This document shows positions 14,876-23,221 of a stretch of DNA of 38,824 bases, in pieces; positions within the stretch are counted from its first letter, which is position 1; each line of letters begins with the position of its first letter. The stretch covers positions 1-38,824 of the forward strand of contig JAGYPB010000024.1 of NCBI GenBank assembly GCA_018399135.1, given 5' to 3'. The notes beneath the pieces are model-generated. The model saw only the letters and a list, made by a program, of their open reading frames with translations, was not told where the DNA came from and searched no databases. The position numbers and the translations under genes were made by a program. Source of the stretch: Deltaproteobacteria bacterium (GTDB taxonomy: Bacteria > Desulfobacterota > Desulfuromonadia > Desulfuromonadales > Geopsychrobacteraceae).

Positions 14876-16339
14876 TCAAAACAGACGTTTACGTTCAGTT
14901 GATGAACCGATATGAAGCATCTCGCGGTACTTGGTCACCGTTCTGCGAGCAATGTCGATATTCTGCTCTTTCAACAGATCGACAATTTTCTGATCAGACA
15001 GGGGTTTTTTCGGGCTTTCGGTAGCGATAATTTCCTTGATCTTGCTTTTGACACTTTCAGAAGCAACCGCATCCCCACCACTGGTGTTAATGCCGCTGTT
15101 AAAAAAGAATTTTAATTCGAACAACCCCTGAGGGGTTTGCACATATTTATTCGTTGTTACGCGACTGACCGTGGACTCATGCATCTGAATATCTTCGGCC
15201 ACATCGCGCAACACCATTGGTTTAAGATGTTCGATGCCCTGATCAAAAAATTCGCGCTGGAATTTAACAATGCTCTGGGTGACCTTGTAAATAGTGCGCT
15301 GACGCTGATGAATGCTTTTGATCAGCCACACAGCACTACGCATCTTATCCTGGATATAATCGCCGGTCTGTTTATCGACCCCTTTAGATTCCATCAGGGC
15401 ATTACGATAAAAAGAACTGATGCGCAAGTTTGGTAACCCCTCGTCGTTCTGGGTAACAATATAATCATCACCCAGTTTGTGAATATAGATGTCGGGGACA
15501 ATATAATGCGCATCTTCATCGTTATAAGCACTGCCGGGTCGCGGGTCAAGGGCTGAAACCAGCTTGGTTGCTGCGAAAACTTCCTCTACCGGCAGCTTGA
15601 GCACCTTGGCGATCTGCTGGTACTTGCGGCCTTCAATCTCTTCAATAAAATCACGCAACAACAGTGCCGCTAACGAATCAGATTGTCCCAGTCGATCGAG
15701 CTGTAACAAAAGACATTCCTGTAGATTACGGCATGCCACTCCGGGAGGATCGTACCCTTGGACACGGTTAAGAGCTGCTTTATAAATCTCAAGGTCTACA
15801 GCAGCATGCTCCGCCAGCTCGTCAATCGCCGTTCGCAGATAACCGGCATCATCCAGATTGCCGATAATATCGATAGCAGCATGCTGTTCAGCCGTCGGCA
15901 TGGTGGAGAGTCCAAGTTGCCACAGCAAATGATCACTCAGGCGACGCGGTTGAGTCATCAGGCTTTCGAATGAAGGGCGATCTTCCTGCTCCTCATAGTT
16001 ATCACGGGCGTCATTGCTGGTACTGTTGAGACTGTAGCCTTCGAGATAGGTCTGCCAATCGATATCAGTAACCCCGTCGCTTTCCCCGGAAAGCTCCTGT
16101 TCAGGCGACGCTTCCTGGGTTGGAGTCGAATCATCTTCAACCCCGGCGCGGACCTCTTCCTCCTTCTCCTCCTGCAGATCCATCCCCTCTTCAAGAACCG
16201 GATTTTCGGCAAGTTCCTGGGAGATTGTTTCAACCAGCTCCAATCGCGATAACTGGAGCAGCTTGATAGCCTGCTGCAATTGGGGGGTCATCACCAATTG
16301 TTGGCTGAGTTTTACCTGAAGACGAAGGTCGAGTGCCAT
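14876..16339 (-). CDS. rpoN: RNA polymerase sigma-54 factor
   Basis: This 487-residue sigma-54 has all three parts. Region I is Gln/Leu-rich (QQLVMTPQLQQAIKLLQL). The acidic region II spans about 50-95. The C-terminal core-binding and DNA-binding part ends with the RpoN box ARRTVTKYREMLHI, which reads the -24 promoter element. It directs enhancer-dependent transcription for nitrogen, motility and other genes. It lies 61 bp behind lptB. The order lptB-rpoN-hpf-ptsN is the classic rpoN neighbourhood of Gram-negative bacteria. Confidence 0.97.
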   Translation of the reverse strand: MALDLRLQVKLSQQLVMTPQLQQAIKLLQLSRLELVETISQELAENPVLEEGMDLQEEKEEEVRAGVEDDSTPTQEASPEQELSGESDGVTDIDWQTYLEGYSLNSTSNDARDNYEEQEDRPSFESLMTQPRRLSDHLLWQLGLSTMPTAEQHAAIDIIGNLDDAGYLRTAIDELAEHAAVDLEIYKAALNRVQGYDPPGVACRNLQECLLLQLDRLGQSDSLAALLLRDFIEEIEGRKYQQIAKVLKLPVEEVFAATKLVSALDPRPGSAYNDEDAHYIVPDIYIHKLGDDYIVTQNDEGLPNLRISSFYRNALMESKGVDKQTGDYIQDKMRSAVWLIKSIHQRQRTIYKVTQSIVKFQREFFDQGIEHLKPMVLRDVAEDIQMHESTVSRVTTNKYVQTPQGLFELKFFFNSGINTSGGDAVASESVKSKIKEIIATESPKKPLSDQKIVDLLKEQNIDIARRTVTKYREMLHIGSSTERKRLF

Positions 16340-16400
16340 AATTCCTTTGTAGTCTAAACATGATGGTTTTGCAAATCCGCCCGGCTAACGCCAAAACAGA

Positions 16401-17126
16401 TCAGAGTTTGAATTTGTCTCCCAGGTAAATCTCCCGTGCCACAGGACTCGCCGCAATCTGTTCAGGCGTGCCATATTCCAGCACCTGCCCCTGATTGAGG
16501 ATATAGCCGCGATCGCAAACACCCAGGGTTTCCCGAACATTATGATCCGATATGAGAATACCGATACCACGTGATTTGAGATCCGAAATTATATTCTGAA
16601 TATCGATAACCGCGATCGGATCAATACCCGCAAAAGGTTCATCAAGGAGCAAAAATGCCGGTTTCAGCACCAGCGAACGAGCAATTTCCACCCGCCTGCG
16701 CTCACCCCCGGACAGGGCAAAACCTTTAGAATCACGAATGTGGGCGATATTCAAGTCGGCCAATAACTGCTCCAAACGTTGTTGTTGTTCGGCCCTGGTC
16801 AATCTCAGGGTTTCAATAATCGCCAGCAGGTTGTCAGCCACCGTCAGCTTGCGAAAAACGGACGGTTCCTGGGGAAGATACGAAATTCCCGAACGTGCCC
16901 GTTGATACATGGGCATGGAGGTCAGCTCAATCTGGTCAAGAAAAATCCGCCCCTGATCTGGCGTTGCCAGGCCGACCACCATATAAAAGCTGGTTGTTTT
17001 ACCGGCACCGTTAGGGCCAAGCAGACCAATCACTTCACCGGAACTGACCTCCAGGTCAACCCCGGCAACCACTTCTCGACCAGCGTAAGATTTGCGTAAA
17101 TCAGTAGCCTTAAGCGTTCGAATCAC
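16401..17126 (-). CDS. lptB: LPS export ABC transporter ATPase LptB
   Basis: This 241-residue ABC ATPase powers LPS extraction from the inner membrane with LptF/LptG, which lie outside this window. Walker A is GPNGAGKT, the signature is LSGGERRR, Walker B is [13 protein letters not shown], and the H-loop histidine lies in [10 protein letters not shown]. The C-terminus YLGDKFKL is characteristic of LptB. The GTG start has GGAG 5 bases upstream and overlaps the end of lptA by 17 bp. Position between lptA and rpoN is canonical. Confidence 0.97.
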   Translation of the reverse strand: MIRTLKATDLRKSYAGREVVAGVDLEVSSGEVIGLLGPNGAGKTTSFYMVVGLATPDQGRIFLDQIELTSMPMYQRARSGISYLPQEPSVFRKLTVADNLLAIIETLRLTRAEQQQRLEQLLADLNIAHIRDSKGFALSGGERRRVEIARSLVLKPAFLLLDEPFAGIDPIAVIDIQNIISDLKSRGIGILISDHNVRETLGVCDRGYILNQGQVLEYGTPEQIAASPVAREIYLGDKFKL

Positions 17127-17621
17127 GGTGACTCCGGGTTTTTTCCGGCAGGATCACTGCCCGCACCCGGCCGCTTTCAGCACTTTTGACAATGCTGCGA
17201 TTCTGGCCGATAAACAGAGTTATCTCATCACCATTGATACGATTTTCGCCCTGAACGACCTCTGCATTACCGAACAGAATCAAGGTGTCAGCATCGCGAT
17301 CGAAAATAGCATTGTCTCCACGCGCATTCCGTAAGGGTTCTTCGATGTGAACAGCACCTGCGGTATTCGATACGGCGAACCTCGTTCTGTTCGTCAAGAG
17401 GCAAGTCAGCTGATCCGTATACAGGGTCATTTCCCCCTGCCGGGCAACAACATCGCCACTGAATATGGATTTTTTGCTCCTGTTGAAAGACTTCAAGCTG
17501 CCGCGATGTAATTTCCAGTGGCTGATCACGATCTGCCGACGCAAAGAATCAACAGCGCCGGCATTTACCGTCAGACAAAGAGCAATAGCAGAAGATATTT
17601 GAAGAGCAGTTCAATTCTCAC
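17110..17621 (-). pseudogene. lptA: lptA, frame-disrupted as read
   Basis: LptA is the periplasmic bridge protein that carries LPS between inner and outer membrane. The reading frame is broken three times, but a complete protein of about 170 residues appears if three homopolymers are adjusted by one base. AAA at 17577-17579 and at 17543-17545 (plus strand) would each need one more A, and the T6 at 17470-17475 one fewer. The result is a GTG start at 17621 (AGGAG 7 bases upstream), a signal peptide LLFKYLLLLLF, then ADRDQPLEITSRQLEVFQQE and FSGDVVARQGEMTLYTDQL. Corrected length is an exact multiple of three. Probable sequence error rather than a true pseudogene. Confidence 0.85.
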
Positions 17622-18186
17622 CCGGATTCTCCTTTGTTTCCGGCAACAACAGCATCCTGACATCTTTTTTACCAACAGGGTGTTTTTGTCGAGATCAACC
17701 TGCAAGCCAACCCCGGTTAATTCAATCCGTGGAGCCGTATAATGAATTGGCGCTGTGGTGGACAACCGACGCTGCTGGTCATGATAACGCAATGATTCAG
17801 TTTGCAAACGTTCACCACCTTCACCGACAACCACAACCTCACCCCAGACATCCACCTGGCGGGTGTCTTCCTGTAGTTCTCCACGATCAGCGGTCAGGTT
17901 CAGATCGCCAAAGCTCCAGCCTCATAAAAGTTAATTGCACTGGATTCAATCGCACCAGATTACTGCTACGCAGATACTCAGCACGATCAGCTACCAGAGT
18001 CCAGCGTTTACGTCCATCCTGTGTTTCCGTGTAGTTCAGATTGTCCAGCGCGAGGTCAATCTCCGGGGGCAGGGTTTTAAAAGTTTCCTGCACCGGCTTT
18101 TGTTGAACATAGCGCCAAACCACAAGGCTGAGCAGAACAACCACAAGCAAAATGATCAATGCCAGAATGCGCCTGATATTCAGCAT
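17611..18186 (-). pseudogene. lptC: lptC, frame-disrupted as read
   Basis: LptC is the inner-membrane-anchored LPS export protein that hands LPS to LptA. The N-terminus is intact: RRILALIILLVVVLLSLVVW is a single anchor helix, followed by periplasmic sequence. The frame then shifts at plus-strand AAAA 17926-17929, AAA 17910-17912 and T6 17665-17670. Adding one base to each restores a continuous protein of about 192 residues through LNLTADRGELQEDTRQVDVW and VQVDLDKNTLLVKKDV-like sequence (the literal reading is GLQVDLDKNTLLVKK). The stop then overlaps the lptA start, as expected in this operon. All three changes are homopolymer undercounts, so sequence error is likely. Confidence 0.83.
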
Positions 18187-18223
18187 AACTGCGCCAATGT
18201 CTGATTATGGCACACGGATTGAA

Positions 18224-18754
18224 TCACGGGGAAAAATAACGTGCCGTTTGCTCATTCCAGTGACCACCACCTTGCAACAACAGATCACAGATTTCTCTAA
18301 CCGCACCACGACCTCCGCAACGCCGGGTAACATAGTCAACCCGTTCGGCCATTTGCGGCACGGCATCAGCGACAGTGGCACTGAATCCAACTCGGCTGAG
18401 GATCGGCAGATCGATCAGGTCATCACCGACATAGGCGATCTGATGATCCGCCAGGCCGGTCTGCTGGAGAATATCCAGATAGGGTTCGAGCTTGGCCTTT
18501 GCACCCTGGTACAGAATGCTGATCCCCAATTCCTGAGCGCGCTGATTGACAATGGCTGATGTTCTCCCGGTAATGATTCCGACCTTGAAGCCGGCACGTT
18601 GAAGCATTTTCAAACCATGGCCATCTTTAACATCAAAAGCTTTTAGCTCATTGCCCTTCTGATCATAAATAATTCTACCATCGGTCATCACACCATCGAC
18701 ATCGAGCAACAACAGTTTAATAGCAGCAAGTTTTTCATTCATTTCAATATTCAT
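18224..18754 (-). CDS. kdsC: KDO-8-phosphate phosphatase
   Basis: This 176-residue HAD-superfamily phosphatase (class C0) removes phosphate from KDO 8-phosphate. The catalytic loop is LLDVDGVMTDG with D18 and D20; later motifs are GIITGRTS and YVGDDLIDLPI. It has no cap domain, so it likely works as a tetramer. Its ATG shares one base with the kdsD stop (TGATG). Together with kdsA, kdsD and kdsB it gives a complete KDO pathway. Confidence 0.96.
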   Translation of the reverse strand: MNIEMNEKLAAIKLLLLDVDGVMTDGRIIYDQKGNELKAFDVKDGHGLKMLQRAGFKVGIITGRTSAIVNQRAQELGISILYQGAKAKLEPYLDILQQTGLADHQIAYVGDDLIDLPILSRVGFSATVADAVPQMAERVDYVTRRCGGRGAVREICDLLLQGGGHWNEQTARYFSP

Positions 18755-19716
18755 CAGACCACCCCGGCACGCAGCAGATCGTGCAGATGAATAATACCAA
18801 CCGGCACCTGACTCTGCTCATCTTCGAACACAAAAAGAGAGGTGATCGCATGTTGTTCCATGATTTGCAGTGCCTTAGCCGCCAGATTGCGTCGTAAAAT
18901 CCGCTTAGGGGAGGTTGACATGGCATCGGCAATAGGTAATTGCAAGGTTTCCAACCCACGTTCCATAATCCGCCGCAGATCACCGTCAGTAAACACCCCC
19001 TGTAGCAGCCCGGCCGTATCGACAATCCCGGTCACCCCGAGTTTTTTGCTGGTAATCTCAAACAGGGCGTCGCGCAGCAGGGTATCCGGAGATACCAGCG
19101 GGATGTCGGCCCCTTTGTGCATCAGGTCATGAACCCGCAACAGCAGTTTTTTACCCAAAGCGCCGCCGGGATGAAACATAGCAAAATCTTCCGCCTTGAA
19201 TCCACGCTCATTAAGCAATGCGACCGCAAGAGCATCGCCCATGGCCAATGTGGCAGTAGTACTGGCTGTCGGCGCCAGTCCCAGGGGGCAGGCCTCTTCT
19301 GCAACACTGATATCAAGATGAACATCACCGGCGATCCCCAGAGTGCTGGCTGGCCGTCCCGACATGGCAATCAGGGGCAACCCCATACGCTTGATCACCG
19401 GCAGAATACGACAAATTTCTTCGGTTTCACCAGAATAGGAGACAGCAATCACCACATCACCGCGTGATAACATACCCAGATCTCCATGAATGCCCTCTGC
19501 CGGATGAAGAAAAAAGGTCGGGGTCCCTGTCGATGCCATAGTTGCGGCAATTTTGTGACAGATAAGTCCCGACTTCCCCATGCCGGTAACAACAACCTTT
19601 CCCTGACAGGCCAGAAGGATTTTGATGGCCTTGACAAAATGATCATCCAACCGTTCTTTTAAGGCATGAACAGCATCGGCCTCGATCTGCAAGACCTGAC
19701 GGGCTATTTCCAGCAT
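18754..19716 (-). CDS. kdsD: Arabinose-5-phosphate isomerase
   Basis: This 320-residue enzyme converts ribulose 5-phosphate to arabinose 5-phosphate, the first step to KDO. It has an N-terminal SIS sugar-isomerase domain (VVVTGMGKSGLICHKIAAT, SYSGETEEI, PTASTTATLAMGDALAVAL) and two C-terminal CBS domains (about 200-320) that may sense nucleotides. The start follows the kdsA stop with no gap, and the stop overlaps kdsC by one base, so the three are tightly coupled. Confidence 0.96.
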   Translation of the reverse strand: MLEIARQVLQIEADAVHALKERLDDHFVKAIKILLACQGKVVVTGMGKSGLICHKIAATMASTGTPTFFLHPAEGIHGDLGMLSRGDVVIAVSYSGETEEICRILPVIKRMGLPLIAMSGRPASTLGIAGDVHLDISVAEEACPLGLAPTASTTATLAMGDALAVALLNERGFKAEDFAMFHPGGALGKKLLLRVHDLMHKGADIPLVSPDTLLRDALFEITSKKLGVTGIVDTAGLLQGVFTDGDLRRIMERGLETLQLPIADAMSTSPKRILRRNLAAKALQIMEQHAITSLFVFEDEQSQVPVGIIHLHDLLRAGVV

Positions 19717-20556
19717 TTATTTATCACCTTGATCAAGAGAGGCTTTAACCACCTCATCGATGGTCAACATCTGCATCAACATCGTTTCTACCTGTGCCAG
19801 CGGCAGAGAATTGGCACCATCACACAGGGCCCGGTCAGGATGTTCATGGACCTCCCAGAACAGTCCGTCAATACCGGTAGCTACTGCTGCCCGCGACAGA
19901 GCACCAACAAACTGACGTTGTCCCCCGGATGAACCTCCGGCACCACCGGGCAGCTGCACCGAGTGCGTCGCATCAAAAATCACCGGATAGCCTGACTGGC
20001 GCATAATCACCAGGGCACGCATGTCAGTGACCAGGTTGTTATAACCAAAGGTCGCACCCCGTTCAGTCAGGAGAACCTGACGATTCCCGGTGGAGATCAC
20101 CTTGTTAACACCGTGTTCCATATCCCAGGGCGCAAGGAACTGCCCCTTTTTAATATTGATCGGCTTACCCGTCTGTCCTGCTGCCACCAGCAGGTCGGTC
20201 TGGCGACACAAAAAGGCCGGAATCTGCAACACATCGAGCACTTCAGCAGCCGCGTCAATCTGGTTGATATCATGAATATCTGAGAGAATCGGCAAGTCAA
20301 ATTCCTTCTTGACCCGCGCCAGAATCCGCAAACCGGAATCTATACCTAAACCACGAAATGAGGTGACCGAGGTGCGATTAGCTTTGTCGTAAGAGGCTTT
20401 GAACACCAACTCGCAGCCAAGCCGGGTGGTGATTTCCTTTAAACCTTCAGCGATACGCAAGGTCAGGTTTTCGTCCTCAATGGCACAGGGCCCAGCAATC
20501 AGAACCAGGGGCTTCTTACCGCCAAAGCGCGCGCTGCCAACGGCAACTTGCTCCAT
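19717..20556 (-). CDS. kdsA: KDO-8-phosphate synthase
   Basis: This 279-residue TIM-barrel synthase condenses phosphoenolpyruvate with arabinose 5-phosphate to give KDO 8-phosphate. Recognisable motifs are VLIAGPCAIED, FKASYDKANRTS, ILSDIHD, LCRQTDLLVAAG and FDATHSVQLPGG. AGPCAIED has the cysteine found in metal-dependent KdsA forms, so a metal-dependent enzyme is possible. It lies 4 bp behind the pyrG stop, the usual adjacency. Confidence 0.96.
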   Translation of the reverse strand: MEQVAVGSARFGGKKPLVLIAGPCAIEDENLTLRIAEGLKEITTRLGCELVFKASYDKANRTSVTSFRGLGIDSGLRILARVKKEFDLPILSDIHDINQIDAAAEVLDVLQIPAFLCRQTDLLVAAGQTGKPINIKKGQFLAPWDMEHGVNKVISTGNRQVLLTERGATFGYNNLVTDMRALVIMRQSGYPVIFDATHSVQLPGGAGGSSGGQRQFVGALSRAAVATGIDGLFWEVHEHPDRALCDGANSLPLAQVETMLMQMLTIDEVVKASLDQGDK

Positions 20557-20560
20557 ACTG

Positions 20561-22145
20561 CTACTCCTGCCGCACTTTTAAACAAGCGCCGATAAAAGAT
20601 TCAAACAAGGGGTGCGGCGCCATGGGTCGCGACTTGAATTCCGGGTGGAACTGACACCCCAGAAACCACGGATGATCCTTGAGTTCGATAATCTCGACCA
20701 GATTGGACTCCGGATTGATCCCGGAGAAGATCAGTCCACACCCTTTGAGTTTTTCCAGATAGTTATTGTTAAATTCAAAGCGATGGCGATGACGCTCGGA
20801 AATCAGCTCCACGCCATAGATGCGTCGCGCCAGGGTATCCTTCTCCAGAGTACAGGGATAGGCTCCGAGACGCATAGTGCCGCCTACCTTTGACCTTCCT
20901 CTGTTCTTCCATAATATGGATGCTTCCGCCTGTTCGTGAAAACCTGATGAGTGGGCATCGTCAATCGTGCAGACATGGCGCGAAAACTCGACAAAATGTT
21001 TCACTTGCATCCCCAGACAGATTCCGCGCGACGTTATTGATCCGCGCATATTGGATCGCAGAGATTTTGCCCTCACTGCCACGTCGGCCGAAACCACCGG
21101 GCACGAGGATGCCGTCGACATCGCTGAACCATGCCATTAAGTCCATGGCGTTCTCCAGAGCTTCAGAATCAACGTATTTGAGATTGACCCGACAGTCGTT
21201 GGCGATACCGCCATGGATTAAAGTTTCGGCCAGGGATTTATAACTTTCCGTCAGATCAACGTATTTGCCGACAATGGCACGGTAATGCCTCGAGGTGTTT
21301 TACCCGCTCAACAATCTGCTCCAATCGGTCAGATCGGGCGACGGCATTCAGATATCTGTGATAACTGATAACTCTCGTCAGCTCCCTGGTCATGAAAAGC
21401 GGTCGGCACCTCGTAGATGGTTTCCACGTCACGGGTAGTAATCACCGCTTCTTCAGGCACATTGGTGCAGAACCAGAGCGATTCGGCCTTCATATCACGG
21501 GGAATTTCACGATCACAGCGACACAACAGGATATCAGGCGAATACCACCCTCGCGCAGATCCTGACGCTGTGCTGGGTCGGCTTGGTTTTCAGTTCACCA
21601 GGCGGTAAGGGGAGTAGGGGAACCAGAGCCGCGGACATACAGAATCATTGTCGCGTCCACGGTCAACGTGAACCGACGAATCGCCTCAAGAAACGGTAGG
21701 ATTCAATATCGCCGACAGTACCACCAACCTCCACGATGGCGAGGTCAACCCCTTGGCATTGTCGAGAATCTTCTGTTTTATCTCATTGGTGGATGTGCGG
21801 AATCACCCGGAACGGTACTACCCAGGTGATAATCGCCGCGCCGCTCCTTACGAATAACCGAATCGTAGACCTGGCTGCGGTGTTGACTCGGCGTGACAAG
21901 GTAGCGGTGGTATAACGCTCATAGTGACCGAGATCGAGATTCGTCTCGGCACTATCGTCGGTAACAAATACTTCAAGCCGCGCTGGAAACGGACTCATGG
22001 TGCCGATTCACATTGATGTAGGGATCCATCTTCTGCATCGAGACCTTCAGACCCCCGCCTCCATCAGTGTATCAATCGAAGCGGTTGATAGCCCTTTGCC
22101 GAGAAGAGACAACACCGCCGGTCACAACATAAATTTTGCCCTCAC
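20561..22145 (-). pseudogene. pyrG: pyrG (CTP synthase), frame-disrupted as read
   Basis: CTP synthase makes CTP from UTP, ATP and glutamine. Conserved blocks occur in correct order but in changing frames: KIYVVTGGVVSS near 22110-22138, [17 protein letters not shown] and LGHYERY near 21910-21990, [15 protein letters not shown] near 21390-21430, [19 protein letters not shown] near 21055-21115, GICLGMQ (nucleophile Cys of the glutaminase half) near 21000-21020, and HPEFKSRPMAPHPLF near 20600-20645. The last 110 codons are intact. The total span is slightly short of the usual 1.6 kb, suggesting lost bases. Start is approximate (GTG at 22145). Since pyrG is normally essential and every block survives, low-quality sequence is more likely than gene death. 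Confidence 0.85.
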
Positions 22146-22171
22146 GTGGAAAATTATCCCTGATATTCGTT

Positions 22172-22305
22172 TGGTGTTGCTATTCGCTTGTGTAGGGGCC
22201 TTCGGATCCTGTGGCAGCGGTGTTCGTCGCCATAAGCGGTCAGGGATGACGAAAAGCATCCCTTGACACAGGATCCGAAAGCCCAGTGTTGAACAGATAC
22301 AATTG
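22172..22305. repeat. Palindromic intergenic repeat element, copy 2
   Basis: The left arm GGGCCTTCGGATCCTGTGGC (22196-22215) mirrors the right arm ending ACACAGGATCCGAAAGCCC at 22284. Between them lie GTCGCCATAAGCGGTCAGGG and a CATCCCTTG run. Outer arms, spacing and internal half-sites match the element at 3820-3970. It fills the kdsB-pyrG gap. Confidence 0.65.
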
Positions 22306-22415
22306 TTCTTATCCTGCTTCACACCAAGGGCGTGATTCTACACTCAAACAGAACCGAATGGAAACCCTGAACCGTAAAAATGAATCAGCTTTTGCGCAAA
22401 AAGCAAGCTGCTGTT

Positions 22416-23194
22416 TTAACTGTTTTTTTCTTTATTCATCAACTTTTCAACACGCTCAAGATCCGCCGGTGTATCAACCCGTGGCTGTCCCACTCGGTCT
22501 CGGCAATGCTAGAGGCGAACACCCCGTTCCAGGGGCACGTAACTGTTCGAGACGCTCGAGCTGCTCAAGGGGGTTCCAGGCCAGCTCGATAATCAAGCAG
22601 CAACGCACGCCGATACACATACAGGCCAACATGACGCCACACCGCCGGTAAGGCAAATGGCTTCCAGTCGACCGCACCGATATCACGGCCATGGGATCGG
22701 GGCTCGAGAAAATACAAAGCAAATCCATGCTGATCCCTGACCACCTTGACCACATTCGGATTGTAAAAATCTTCCGTTTGGGTCAGACGTACAGAAAGTT
22801 CCCATCTCAATTTCAGCGTTTTCAAGTAGCGGTCGTATCGCCTGATCATCTGCGGCTGAATCATCGGCTCATCCCCTGCACATTAACGATCAGCTCAATG
22901 TCCACCACCATGGCACTCACGCCGTTAAGGCTTGCGTTATATGGCACTGGCTGTTGTTACACTGTCCTATGGTCGGTGATCAGCGTGCGCCGGGCATGGC
23001 TTCTCCGTCGGCCCGCACGCAGTCCAGATACGCTGATCATCAGTAGCGACAACAACCCGATCAACCAGTTTGGCCGCAGTAACCCGCCGGTAAACATGTT
23101 GAATCATCGGCAGTCCCTGTAATAAGGCCAGCGGCTTGCCCGGAAAACGGGTTGACGCGTAACGGGCAGGGATGATTGCGGTGACATTTTTCAT
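22416..23194 (-). pseudogene. kdsB: kdsB (CMP-KDO synthetase), frame-disrupted as read
   Basis: CMP-KDO synthetase activates KDO with CTP for LPS assembly. The N-terminus is intact to about residue 55: [20 protein letters not shown] is the nucleotide-binding signature, followed by MIQHVYRR and [10 protein letters not shown]. Frames then change; later parts include IQPQMI, FYNPNVVKVVRDQHGFALYF, RHVGLYVYRR and, near the end, VDTPADLERVEKLM. The 779-bp span fits the usual protein of about 255 residues. The breaks continue the disrupted stretch that covers pyrG, so the same sequence-quality explanation applies. Confidence 0.83.
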
Positions 23195-23221
23195 ACGGGA
23201 ACAATCCTTTAAACCGGAAGT

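Noticed and set aside
20561-23194. pyrG and kdsB as genuine dead genes
   Set aside because: Every conserved block is present in order and the intact neighbours are in the same pathway, so sequence error is more likely than decay; resequencing would decide.
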